Assembly (NCBI RefSeq): GCF_007859955.1
Contig: NZ_SJPR01000002.1
Location: forward strand, 358,353 to 422,352
DNA from: Botrimarina colliarenosi
GTDB taxonomy: Bacteria > Planctomycetota > Planctomycetia > Pirellulales > Lacipirellulaceae
Length of the DNA: 64,000 nt
Reading direction: 5' to 3'
The position numbers and the translations under genes are program-made. Positions 52,743-62,710 of the stretch are shown one piece after another; position 1 is the stretch's first letter, and each line of letters starts with the position of its first letter. The notes beneath the pieces are model-generated. The model was not told the DNA's origin. It was given only the letters and a program-made list of their open reading frames with translations, and made no database searches.

Positions 52743-53258
52743 ATGACTCTCCACGACCTCGTGCCAATCCAGCAGTGTGTTAGCGCTTCCGAAACAGCGT
52801 TGGAACGATTGCCATCGCACCGGGCGCGGCGTCTGCGATCCACCGGGATAATGACTCTCGTCTGCCCCGCCATGATCGCTCTGTATATCGACGAGCCCGT
52901 TGAATACCGCTTGGCGGCGGCGGGCGTCTTCGCTTTTGCGATTGGAGTTCTATATCCCCGATATTTCCGCAGTGCCGTCCGGCGTGGGATACAGAAGCGC
53001 ATCGTCGAAGCGAATGGATCGGAAGGCCCCTACGAACTTCGTTACGTGATCGATGGGGAGGGAATCGAGGTGGAGCAAGAGGCCTTTGTCTTGCGTTTCC
53101 CCTGGGCCAAACTGGTCGAGACTCTCCAGGAAGAAAGATCGATCGACCTCGCCTTCGAAAAAGGGGGCTTCGTGCGGATTGCGAACCGAGCTTTCGTGTC
53201 GGACGCGCAGCGACAAGAGTTCTTGGCCTTAGTGACCGACTCGTCGAAGACCGTCTAG
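52743..53258 (+). CDS. YcxB-like membrane protein
   Basis: 171 aa from the ATG at 52743. Two hydrophobic segments form a hairpin (about residues 37-52 TGIMTLVCPAMIALYI and 58-75 RLAAAGVFAFAIGVLYP). The C-terminal half (VIDGEGIEVEQEAFVLRFPW; GFVRIANRAFVSDAQRQEFL) is like the YcxB domain, a PH-like fold of unknown role that follows such hairpins. It stands alone and lies divergent from the propeller gene. Confidence 0.65.
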   Translation: MTLHDLVPIQQCVSASETALERLPSHRARRLRSTGIMTLVCPAMIALYIDEPVEYRLAAAGVFAFAIGVLYPRYFRSAVRRGIQKRIVEANGSEGPYELRYVIDGEGIEVEQEAFVLRFPWAKLVETLQEERSIDLAFEKGGFVRIANRAFVSDAQRQEFLALVTDSSKTV

Positions 53259-53413
53259 CGCCGGCCTGCAACCCGACTATCTTCTATCGGGACACGTACC
53301 CTTGTATCGGGACAAGAGCCCCGTCGCCCTCGGATTACCACACAGCGTTACGGTGGCGCCCACTGGCGCCGCCGCTTGCCCGGTCGGTCGAAACAACCCT
53401 TGAGTACGGGCTC

Positions 53414-54028
53414 TTATTCGCCGAACTCCTCGATGTAGTCCGCCATCGCCGCTTCGACGACCGTTAAGGCGTGGTCGCGGCCGTACGGGGCGTCGATCTT
53501 GACGTTGACCGCCTCTTCGGGGGTCAGCGCCTTGTAGATGCTGAAGTAGTGCCGCAAGCGGTCCACCAGCACCTTGGGGAGCTCCGCGATGTCGTTGACG
53601 CCGGAGTACATGGCGTCGTTCTCCAGCACGGCGATGATCTTGTCGTCGGCCTCGTCGCGGTCGAGCATCGGCAAGCCGCCCACGACCCGGGCGTTGACGA
53701 TCGTCTCGGGGTTCGTGATCGGCCGCTCGCTGATGACACAGATATCGAGCGGGTCGCCGTCGCCAGCGACCGCGTCGGTCATCAGCGCCTTCACCCGTTT
53801 GCCGCAGAACGTCCGCGGGATGAACCCGTACAGCGTGGGGGCGAACGCCGAGGTGCGGTTAGGACGATCGACGCGGAGGTAGCCGGTCTTCTTGTCCAGC
53901 TCGTACTTGACGCGGTCGAACGGTGTCAACTCGATGTAGGCGTGAACGATCGAGGGGGGCGCGGGACCGATCTCCAGACCGTGCCACGGGTGGGGGCGCC
54001 AACGGAAGAACGGCTGCGGGAAGCTCAT
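53414..54028 (-). CDS. ppa: Inorganic pyrophosphatase, family I
   Basis: 204 aa. The signature [14 protein letters not shown] holds the metal-binding aspartates, preceded by [15 protein letters not shown] and [10 protein letters not shown]; all are standard for the family I soluble enzyme. It hydrolyses PPi to phosphate, pulling biosynthetic reactions forward. It lies 88 nt downstream of a PPi-type phosphofructokinase gene on the same strand. If co-expressed, the two would compete for PPi, so separate control is to be expected. Confidence 0.95.
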   Translation of the reverse strand: MSFPQPFFRWRPHPWHGLEIGPAPPSIVHAYIELTPFDRVKYELDKKTGYLRVDRPNRTSAFAPTLYGFIPRTFCGKRVKALMTDAVAGDGDPLDICVISERPITNPETIVNARVVGGLPMLDRDEADDKIIAVLENDAMYSGVNDIAELPKVLVDRLRHYFSIYKALTPEEAVNVKIDAPYGRDHALTVVEAAMADYIEEFGE

Positions 54029-54116
54029 AGGGGGCGTTTAGCGGTTAGCCGTTAATAATCGGGGGCGCATAGACGGTATCCGAACCGGCAGCGCCCGGCC
54101 TAAGTGGGCAATCGGG

Positions 54117-55448
<1,332 letters not shown>

Positions 55449-55618
55449 AGCGCTGCGGAGTGGTCAGGGGTGGGCAATGGGGTGGGAAGCTGTCTCAGCC
55501 GGAGAGTTTAACCGCCTGCGGCCGGGCCGTTAATGGGCCGTACGGAATCGGTTCGGATGGGACTCGCTGTGTCATTCTGCCGGTAGTGCTCGACCAAGAG
55601 CCGAATTACCCGAGGCTC

Positions 55619-55909
55619 TCATAATGCGAGATAAAGACTATGAATCAGCCCGACCATCGTGATTCCCAAGCCAATCCCAATCGGTATGCCGAGCAGATAA
55701 CCTGCGACGATTGGTCGACCCTGCTTGTTAGCCACGTCTGCTAAATCGCTCAGGATCGTCAAGATGTGGACGCTGATCCAGATGTGGCCTGCAAGGCAAG
55801 CTACTAGGACCAACGCCAAATACGGCCGTAGAGTGCGATGCCGCAGAAGTGACTTACAGACCTTCTGGACATATTCGTCGTCGCTTAGACGTTGCGGAAA
55901 GACTCGCAT
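55619..55909 (-). CDS. Small membrane protein, unknown function
   Basis: 96 aa from the ATG at 55909, with AGGAG about 10 nt upstream. A charged N-terminus (MRVFPQRLSDDEYVQKVCKS) is followed by two hydrophobic segments (YLALVLVACLAGHIWISVHI and GYLLGIPIGIGLGITMVGLI), so a two-helix membrane hairpin is likely. G+C is lower than in flanking genes. Not recognised; it sits between accC and the phosphofructokinase gene without apparent link. Confidence 0.5.
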   Translation of the reverse strand: MRVFPQRLSDDEYVQKVCKSLLRHRTLRPYLALVLVACLAGHIWISVHILTILSDLADVANKQGRPIVAGYLLGIPIGIGLGITMVGLIHSLYLAL

Positions 55910-55982
55910 CAGACCTAACTCCTGGCGCCACACCCCGCGAGTCTTTCGCCTCAGCGTGGGGGATCTTGGCCTGATTCCAGGT

Positions 55983-57329
55983 TCAGCCGCCCGTAAACGT
56001 CCGCTCGACAAACGTCGTGTCGATCCGCGCCTCGGAGAAGGCCGTGTGGCTGAGGATCTCTTTGTGGAGCGGGATCGTGGTCTTGATGCCGTCGACCTTC
56101 AGTTCAGCGAGGCATCGCAGCATGCAGGCGATCGCCTCCTCGCGCGTCGGCTGGCGGACGAGCAGCTTGCCGATCATTGAGTCGTAGTAAGGGGGCACGA
56201 CATAGCCGGAGTGGGCGTGCGAGTCGAACCGCACGCCGAACCCGCCCGGGATCACCAAACGCTCGATCTTGCCCGGGGAGGGCTGGAAGTTCTTGGCCGG
56301 GTCCTCGGCGTTGATCCGGCACTCGATGGCGTGCCCGAGCCGGGGGATGTCTTCTTGCTTGAGCCACAGCTCTTCGCCCGCGGAAATCCGCAGCTGGGCC
56401 TTGATCAGGTCAACGCCGGTGACGAGCTCCGTCACCGGGTGCTCGACCTGGATGCGGGCGTTGACCTCAATAAAGTAGAAGTCGCCCTTTCCATCAACGA
56501 TAAATTCGACGGTCGCGGCGTTGCTGTAGTTAGCCGCCTTGATCATCCGCACCGCCGCCTCGCACATCTTGAGGCGGGTTTCCTCCGTGATGTTGGGGCT
56601 GGGCGACTCTTCGATCAGCTTCTGATGGCGTCGCTGGGTCGAGCAGTCACGTTCCCAGAGATGGATCGCGTTGCCGTGCTTGTCGGCCAGGACCTGGACC
56701 TCGACGTGACGCGGGTGCTCGATGTACTTCTCGAGGTAGACGTCGCCGTTGCCGAACGCGGCCTCGGCCTCGGCCCGGGCCTGCTGGAGAGCGGACTTCA
56801 GGGCGAGGTCGTTCGAGGCGACCCGCATGCCGCGACCGCCGCCGCCGGCGGTCGCCTTGATCAGGACGGGGAAGCCCACGGCGTGGGCGAAACGGACCGC
56901 TTCGGATTCTTCGGCGATGCAGCCGTCGCTGCCCGGGACAACCGGCACGCCCGCTTGGCGAGCCAGCTCGCGGGCGGTGTTTTTGTCACCGAGGCTCGCC
57001 ATCGCCTCGGGCGAAGGCCCAATGAAGTCGATCTGACAGTTGCGGCAAATCTCGTTGAAGTGAGCGTTCTCGCTCAAAAAGCCGAAACCGGGGTGGATCG
57101 CTTCGACGTTGCCGACCTCGGCCGCGGCGATCACGTTGGCGATCTTGAGGTAGCTCTCCGACGCTTTGGCGGGGCCGATGCAGTAAGCCTCGTCGGCGAG
57201 ACTCAGGTAGTTGGCGCCTCGGTCTCCCTCGCTGAAGACAGCGACCGACTCGATGCCCATCTCTTTGCAGGCGCGAATCACCCGGAGGGCGATTTCACCG
57301 CGGTTGGCGATCAGGACTCGTCGGTACAT
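55983..57329 (-). CDS. accC: Biotin carboxylase subunit of acetyl-CoA carboxylase
   Basis: 448 aa from the ATG at 57329 ([18 protein letters not shown]), the standard start for the family. Features: ATP-grasp glycine loop [42 protein letters not shown] and [14 protein letters not shown], with the catalytic Arg and Glu. It carboxylates biotin on AccB using bicarbonate and ATP, the first half of malonyl-CoA synthesis. Order accB-accC on the minus strand, 82 nt apart, with a peptidase gene upstream, matches the common bacterial arrangement. Confidence 0.96.
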   Translation of the reverse strand: MYRRVLIANRGEIALRVIRACKEMGIESVAVFSEGDRGANYLSLADEAYCIGPAKASESYLKIANVIAAAEVGNVEAIHPGFGFLSENAHFNEICRNCQIDFIGPSPEAMASLGDKNTARELARQAGVPVVPGSDGCIAEESEAVRFAHAVGFPVLIKATAGGGGRGMRVASNDLALKSALQQARAEAEAAFGNGDVYLEKYIEHPRHVEVQVLADKHGNAIHLWERDCSTQRRHQKLIEESPSPNITEETRLKMCEAAVRMIKAANYSNAATVEFIVDGKGDFYFIEVNARIQVEHPVTELVTGVDLIKAQLRISAGEELWLKQEDIPRLGHAIECRINAEDPAKNFQPSPGKIERLVIPGGFGVRFDSHAHSGYVVPPYYDSMIGKLLVRQPTREEAIACMLRCLAELKVDGIKTTIPLHKEILSHTAFSEARIDTTFVERTFTGG

Positions 57330-57411
57330 CGAAGCGGCTGGAACGGAGTTGGCGAGCGGCCCGGCGCTGAAGCGCCGTTGGGCAAGGGCAGGGCGGAGCG
57401 GGAGAAAACGC

Positions 57412-57909
57412 TTACTCGATCCGGAACATCGGCTGCCCAAACTCGACCGGGGCGCCATTCTCAACCAGGATCGCTGTGATCTTTCCGCTCGTCTCGGCGG
57501 GGATCTCGTTGAAGACCTTCATCGCCTCGATGATGCAGACCGTCGTGTCGGCGCCGACTTGGTCGCCGATCTTAACGAAGGGCGCCGAATCGGGGCTCGA
57601 GGAGAGATAAAACGTCCCCACCATCGGACAGTTAATCGTCTTGCCTGCCGGCGCGGCGGGTGCGCTGGCGGCCGCGGGGGCTGCCGGGGCCGCTGCCTGC
57701 ACTGGAGCCGGGGCGGGGGCGGCCATCGCGGGCGTAGCGGCAAAGACCGGCTGGTCGCCGCCCCGACGCAGGCGGACCCTCTGCTCACCCTGACGGAGAT
57801 CAATCTCCGACAGATCGTGTTCGTTCATCAGAGCCACCAGACGCCGCACGCGGCGGACATCGAACACGTCGGGGGCGTCGTTGGACTCTTGCTTGCTATC
57901 GTCGGCCAC
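57412..57909 (-). CDS. accB: Biotin carboxyl carrier protein of acetyl-CoA carboxylase
   Basis: 165 aa from a GTG at 57909; a longer frame up to 57984 adds sequence unlike the family. An N-terminal helical part ([20 protein letters not shown]) is followed by a Pro/Ala linker, and the biotinyl domain has [19 protein letters not shown] and the biotinylation site EAMKVFNEI. The Lys of EAMK carries biotin. Partner of accC directly downstream. Confidence 0.95.
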   Translation of the reverse strand: MADDSKQESNDAPDVFDVRRVRRLVALMNEHDLSEIDLRQGEQRVRLRRGGDQPVFAATPAMAAPAPAPVQAAAPAAPAAASAPAAPAGKTINCPMVGTFYLSSSPDSAPFVKIGDQVGADTTVCIIEAMKVFNEIPAETSGKITAILVENGAPVEFGQPMFRIE

Positions 57910-58103
57910 GGTCGGGTCTCGTCTCTCTCGGCTCGGGGCGTAGGCGGTCCGCCGCAGCGGCCCTGGGCCCCGCAGTTTAACCACCGGTGCGGCCCGTCAC
58001 TAGGCCGCCTACGGGTCGACAGGCGGGGGAAGAATTAGGGGCGAAGGCGAGAGGCCCCTGTCGCCGCTGCCCTGGGGCGACACGTCGATCCTGCCATCGG
58101 TCG

Positions 58104-59192
58104 CTAGAGCAGGCATGACTCGAGGGACTTTGGCACGTCCGAAAGCAGTTCGTAACCGGTTTTGGTGACCAGCACGTCGTCCTCGATCCTCACGCCCCCC
58201 CAGCCCGGCAAGTAGATGCCCGGCTCGACGGTAACCACCATTCCGGGGACAAGCTCCGCCTCGGTGTTGCGGCCCATCCGTGGACCTTCGTGGATTTCTA
58301 AGCCAACGCCGTGGCCAAGACCGTGGCCAAACTCCTTGCCATAGCCCGCCTTGGTGATCACGTCACGGGCGGCGGCGTCGACCACCTCTCCCTTGGCGCC
58401 GGGTCGAATCGCCTCGATCGCCGCCAATTGGGCCTCGAGGACGATGCCGTAGATCTTCGCCATCTTCTTCGATGGCGGGGTGTGGAACACCATCCGGGTC
58501 AGGTCGCTGGCGTAGAGCGGCGCGAAGACGCCCCAATCGATCAGCGTAAAGTCGTGGTCGCCAACCCGCGTAGCGGTCGGCGAGGCGTGCGGCAACGCGG
58601 CGCGGGGGCCGGCGGCGACAATCGGGGGGAAGCTCAGGCACTTCCCGCCAAAACGGCGGGCTTGATACTCCAACTCGCGGGCGATGTCCGCCTCGGTTGC
58701 TTCAGACGTCCAGCTCGCCCGGACCACTTCGAAGGCCCGTTTTGCGATATGAGCCGCGCTGCGGATCGATTCGACTTCGCCTTTATCTTTCACCGCCCGC
58801 AGCGACTCCACCAAGCCGGCTTGGCCTGCGAACTCGGTCTTCTTCGCTGCTTCGCTCAGTTGTCGCAGGGCGCCGACGGTCAGCGAGTCTTCTTCGAAAC
58901 CAAGCCGGCCGATGCCCAACTTGCGGGCGAGCTTGGCCGTCGTTGGCAGAATCCTCTCGCCGGGCTCGCGGACCAGGAGCCTCAACCCGGGGCACTCGTC
59001 CTCGAGCTGCGTCGTGTATCGAGGATCGGTGACGAGCACCGCGTCATCGGCCGTCACGACCAGATAGCTGTCGTCTCCCGTGAAGCCCGTTAGATAAGTG
59101 ACGTTCTGGAAGCTCGTCACCAGGAGCCCGTCGATCTTCTGCCGGCGAAGCAACTGACGGAGTTTGGAACGGCGCTTTTCGTGGGTCGACAT
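58104..59192 (-). CDS. M24 aminopeptidase, Xaa-Pro type
   Basis: 362 aa. The creatinase-like N-terminal domain (LLVTSFQNVTYLTGFTGDD) is followed by the M24 pita-bread domain with all five metal ligands in place: LIDWG, YASDLTR, HGLGHGVGLEIHEG, VVTVEPGIYL and GGVRIEDDV. Removal of N-terminal residues before proline is the likely activity. Peptidase genes of this type often stand just upstream of accB and accC in bacteria, with efp between; efp is absent here. Cytoplasmic. Confidence 0.9.
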   Translation of the reverse strand: MSTHEKRRSKLRQLLRRQKIDGLLVTSFQNVTYLTGFTGDDSYLVVTADDAVLVTDPRYTTQLEDECPGLRLLVREPGERILPTTAKLARKLGIGRLGFEEDSLTVGALRQLSEAAKKTEFAGQAGLVESLRAVKDKGEVESIRSAAHIAKRAFEVVRASWTSEATEADIARELEYQARRFGGKCLSFPPIVAAGPRAALPHASPTATRVGDHDFTLIDWGVFAPLYASDLTRMVFHTPPSKKMAKIYGIVLEAQLAAIEAIRPGAKGEVVDAAARDVITKAGYGKEFGHGLGHGVGLEIHEGPRMGRNTEAELVPGMVVTVEPGIYLPGWGGVRIEDDVLVTKTGYELLSDVPKSLESCLL

Positions 59193-59316
59193 CGATCTTC
59201 ATACTCGGGGACTTGGCTCGCTGTTCGCATGCGGCGAGGGCCGACGCGAAAAGCCCGAGTATCGAGACGGTCGCCCGTTGCGGCAAGCCAGCCGCGCGGC
59301 GGGGGACTCCCCGTTC

Positions 59317-60651
59317 TTAGCGACGGCGGCCCGGCATCGCGGCGCCGAGAGCCAACGCGGCGAGCAAGACCGCCCCCGGTTCGGGGACCGATTGCGCGGC
59401 GATCAATTGGGCGAAACTTGACGACGAAATCGACCCACCAAGCGCCTCACGCATCAATACAAAGTCGAGCAAGTCGGTCTGCCCGTCCTGATTGAGATCG
59501 CCCCGCATCCAGGAATGGACGTCCGCTTCGCCCGATTGGTAAAGCCAATTGTCAACCAAAATGCCGAGGTCGCCAGTCGCGACGCCATTGACGATCGAGC
59601 CCGTAATGCTCCCGTCTAGGTCGAGGTCACCCATCTTAGAATAGACGCCGCGGGCCCCCACGATTTGGTCGCGGTAGTGGGTTTGCGACACATCCGAGAT
59701 CAACGTGTAACTGCCGAAGGCGCCGAGGAGCTTGTTGTTGCCGTTGAGTGCAATCACGGCGTGCGTCAAGCCGGCGAGAACCCACTCATCACCCTCTTTG
59801 CGGAAGACTGGACCGCCCGAATCGCCGCCGGCCCCTTGGGCTTCGTCGGGCAACCCGTTTTGGTCGAACCGCACCATGAAGCCAACGGTGTCCTTCAGTC
59901 CACCGGCTTCGACAAGAACGTTTCCTCCCGACCGCACAATATTCGATGGAATGCTGGAAACACGCGTATTGGTGCCCCAGTGCCAAGGACGGGGACCGAC
60001 CGAAGCAGGTCCGCCGTAACCGAACCCTCGGTAGGTCGCCGACGGCCAACTTGAGCTATTGTAGAGAACATTGCCGGCCGAGTCGAAATAGTGCTGCCCC
60101 GTGGAGGGCTCAGCCGCGTTCACTTCACGCACCACGCCGGTGCCGAACATTGTGATCGCTTCGCTAGTCCCGACGAGACTGCTCGCGATGTCGATTCGAC
60201 GAATCGAGGGATCGAGTTCCTCGGGCGTTAGCCCGGTCAACGGATCGACACCGATCCGGTAGAGCCGCAGGTCGGCGTTGGCGTCCAGCGTCCGTCCAGC
60301 AAACGTGGTCGGATTGGTCAGCGTGATCTGTGACCCGGGAATCACGGGGAAGTCCCGCCCGGCAATATTCCACGACCCCGATCCGTTGTAGGCGGTGCCG
60401 TCGTTGTGGACCGCGGTAAGGAACAAGTTGTCGCCCAGGTAGACCCCGGTGCCGTTCGCCGGAAGATTGGCGTAGCCGGGATCGTCCGGAGGAGCCGTCG
60501 TGTTGATCAGGGAGGGCGTGCCGGCGCCGTTCCAGGTCTTTACGATGAGGGCGTGGCACGGCGCCGCGGCAACGACTGACGCCAGCAGCGACAGCGAGGC
60601 CGGAGTGAGTTTCGTCACCCGGAGGGTCCGATACAGGAGCGTGGAGATCAA
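59317..60651 (-). CDS. Secreted trypsin-like protease with dockerin-like segment and PEP-CTERM tail
   Basis: 444 aa. Signal peptide about 1-34 (LSLLASVVAAAPCHA). The chymotrypsin fold has the His in LFLTAVHNDG (usual LTAAHC), an Asp candidate in NADLRLYRI, and Ser in GAGGDSGGPVF. Disulfide cysteines of animal trypsins are missing, as in other bacterial members. After about residue 345 two calcium-type loops occur (DLDLDGSITGSI and DLNQDGQTDLLDF), then VPEPGAVLLAALALGAAM with GRRR. Export, then sorting to the surface, is the likely route. Catalytic residues look intact. Confidence 0.85.
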   Translation of the reverse strand: MISTLLYRTLRVTKLTPASLSLLASVVAAAPCHALIVKTWNGAGTPSLINTTAPPDDPGYANLPANGTGVYLGDNLFLTAVHNDGTAYNGSGSWNIAGRDFPVIPGSQITLTNPTTFAGRTLDANADLRLYRIGVDPLTGLTPEELDPSIRRIDIASSLVGTSEAITMFGTGVVREVNAAEPSTGQHYFDSAGNVLYNSSSWPSATYRGFGYGGPASVGPRPWHWGTNTRVSSIPSNIVRSGGNVLVEAGGLKDTVGFMVRFDQNGLPDEAQGAGGDSGGPVFRKEGDEWVLAGLTHAVIALNGNNKLLGAFGSYTLISDVSQTHYRDQIVGARGVYSKMGDLDLDGSITGSIVNGVATGDLGILVDNWLYQSGEADVHSWMRGDLNQDGQTDLLDFVLMREALGGSISSSSFAQLIAAQSVPEPGAVLLAALALGAAMPGRRR

Positions 60652-61051
60652 TGGGGTTACCTCGGTCGCGTGTTCCGTAGCGACGTCTCGGGAGAAGTGG
60701 CGGCGAAGAAAGCTCTGCTAAGAAACCCTTCGCCGGGCCGTGTTTCCTCGGTCCCCTGATTCTACGCGAACTTTGGGCTCGGGAGGAAACGTTTTGCTCG
60801 CTAGATTCCTCCCCGAAGCGGTCCGCTGGGCGTGGAGGACGGCAATAACTCGGCTGCCGGTTACGCTCCTGCGGCCTGAAAGGCCCTCCGCGGGGGTGGC
60901 GGCGAGGAGTTCGACGGCAATTTCCGTCTGGAAAACCTAAGCTGACTCTGCCGGTGGCGCCGAAAAAGCGGGTGAGGAACACCTGCTCGGGGCGCTAGCA
61001 GCGCTGGCGTTGTCGGGCGGAAGGCGAGACCAAACAAGGGATTCTGGCACG
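60652..61051. other. Divergent intergenic region with no recognised gene
   Basis: 400 nt between the protease start and the MotA-like gene on the opposite strand; it should hold promoters for both. No repeat, hairpin or consensus promoter was recognised with confidence. Confidence 0.4.
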
Positions 61052-62710
61052 ATGCCTCCGATCACCACACTGGCCAACTGGCTGCTTCGGCTCCCACTGC
61101 TTTGGGGCGGGCTCGCGACGCTTGCCTTCTACGCGTCGCTGCAGGCGGGATGGATCCAGTCCGAAACCGTCACTCGCTACTGCGCGTCGCACCCGATTGA
61201 GGTCGCCGCGACGCTGATGTTCTTCGTCGGCGTTGCGTCGCTCGTTCTCCGACTCGCGGCGATCGCCACCCACATGGGCGCGACCCGCCTCGAGCCGCTC
61301 GGCCCCGTCACGGCCAACGGCCAGAGCGTCCAGGCGGCGCCCGAGCTCCTCGCCAAGCTCGACAGCCTCTCGACGCCGCTGAAGCGAACGCCCCTCGTGC
61401 GACGCCTCCGTGCGGCGCTCGAGTACGTCAAGGAAACCGGCTCCGCCGACACGCTCGAGCCTTACCTCGAGCGGCTTGAAGGGGTCGACCGAGACCGCGC
61501 CGCCGCCGGCTACGCGTTGCCGAAGCTGGTCCGCGCGACGCTGCCGATTATCGGCATGCTGGGCACCGTGATCGGCATCACGATGGCGATCGGCCAGCTC
61601 TCTCCCGAGCAGCTGGAAGAATCGCTCACCCAGGTGATGGCCGCCCTCTCGATCGCGTTCGACACCACGGCCCAGGCCATGGTGCTGATGCTGGTGCTCT
61701 GGTTCATCAACTTCAGCGTCGAACGGGTCGAAGAGCGGATGCTCGACGAGGTCGATCGCGCAACCGCCCGCCAGCTCATCGGACGCTTCCAGCAGTACGG
61801 CACCCAAAAGGACCCCAACGTCGCCGCGATCCGACGGATGGGCGAGCAGGTGATTCTCGCCGTCGAGCAGGTCGCCGATCGGCAGGCGACCACCTGGCAA
61901 GCCGCGATTGACGAAACCCACGAACGCTGGCGGGACGCGACCGCCTCCGCCGGAGAAGTGCTGACGACGACGCTTGCCAATGGCTTGCGTCAGGGGCTCC
62001 GCGACCATGCGACGGGGCTCACCAACGGCGTTGAGAAGCAGCTTGCCGGTCTTGGCCAGGCGCTCAACAAGCAGCAGGCCCTGGTCGCCGACGCGGTCCG
62101 CGATCAACTCACGGCTCTGCAGCTCGCCCAGAAGGAACACTCCAAACGCCTCCAAGAGTCGGGCGAAGCCCAGACCAGCCGCCTCGTCAACAACACGGAC
62201 GGTCTGCTGGGGAACCTGCGTGACGGCCTCGAGCGGATGGCCGAGTTGCTTGTCGAATCGCTCCAGAAGCATGGCGAAGCGTTGACGAACGCCGAGCAAG
62301 AACTCGCCACCGAGAATCGCCGTCACCTCTCCGAGGTCGAGGCCGCGATGGGCGAGGCGATGGTGATCGCCGCCGACCGCCAGGAGAAGCTCGTCCGCCA
62401 GAGCGAGTCCGTGATGCGAGAGATGCAACAGGCGCTCGTCTCCGCCGCCGGAGCGACGATCGATCACCAGGGCGAGTTGGTCAAGCAGGGAGACATCCTG
62501 CTCAAGGTCGTCGAGTCAACCGCGCAGGTGCAGCGGCTGGAGGACACGCTCAACCGCAACCTCTCGTCGTTGGGTCGCGCCCACAACTTTGAAGAGACGC
62601 TGATGAATCTGTCGGCGGCGATTCAACTGCTCAGCGCCCGCATGGGCCGCGACAGCGGCGCCGTGAAGGCGGCCTCGCCAACGACAGTCCAGCCGAACAA
62701 GGCCGCATGA
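61052..62710 (+). CDS. MotA/TolQ/ExbB-type proton-channel protein with long coiled-coil tail
   Basis: 552 aa from the ATG at 61052. Two membrane helices near the start (LLRLPLLWGGLATLAFYASL; VAATLMFFVGVASLVLRLAA) and a pair later (TLPIIGMLGTVIGITMAIG and IAFDTTAQAMVLMLVLWFIN), the last two matching the MotA/TolQ/ExbB signature. About 320 residues of heptad-rich coiled coil follow (e.g. QLAGLGQALNKQQALVADAV), pointing into the cytoplasm. That tail is much longer than in TolQ or ExbB and recalls ZorA of Zorya systems, or planctomycete relatives. The next gene overlaps by ATGA. The partner resembles no known stator B subunit, so the motor's job is open. Confidence 0.75.
   Translation: MPPITTLANWLLRLPLLWGGLATLAFYASLQAGWIQSETVTRYCASHPIEVAATLMFFVGVASLVLRLAAIATHMGATRLEPLGPVTANGQSVQAAPELLAKLDSLSTPLKRTPLVRRLRAALEYVKETGSADTLEPYLERLEGVDRDRAAAGYALPKLVRATLPIIGMLGTVIGITMAIGQLSPEQLEESLTQVMAALSIAFDTTAQAMVLMLVLWFINFSVERVEERMLDEVDRATARQLIGRFQQYGTQKDPNVAAIRRMGEQVILAVEQVADRQATTWQAAIDETHERWRDATASAGEVLTTTLANGLRQGLRDHATGLTNGVEKQLAGLGQALNKQQALVADAVRDQLTALQLAQKEHSKRLQESGEAQTSRLVNNTDGLLGNLRDGLERMAELLVESLQKHGEALTNAEQELATENRRHLSEVEAAMGEAMVIAADRQEKLVRQSESVMREMQQALVSAAGATIDHQGELVKQGDILLKVVESTAQVQRLEDTLNRNLSSLGRAHNFEETLMNLSAAIQLLSARMGRDSGAVKAASPTTVQPNKAA

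Noticed and set aside
60995-62467. 490-codon frame opposite the MotA-like gene
   Set aside because: Antisense shadow of a gene with clear TolQ/MotA motifs.
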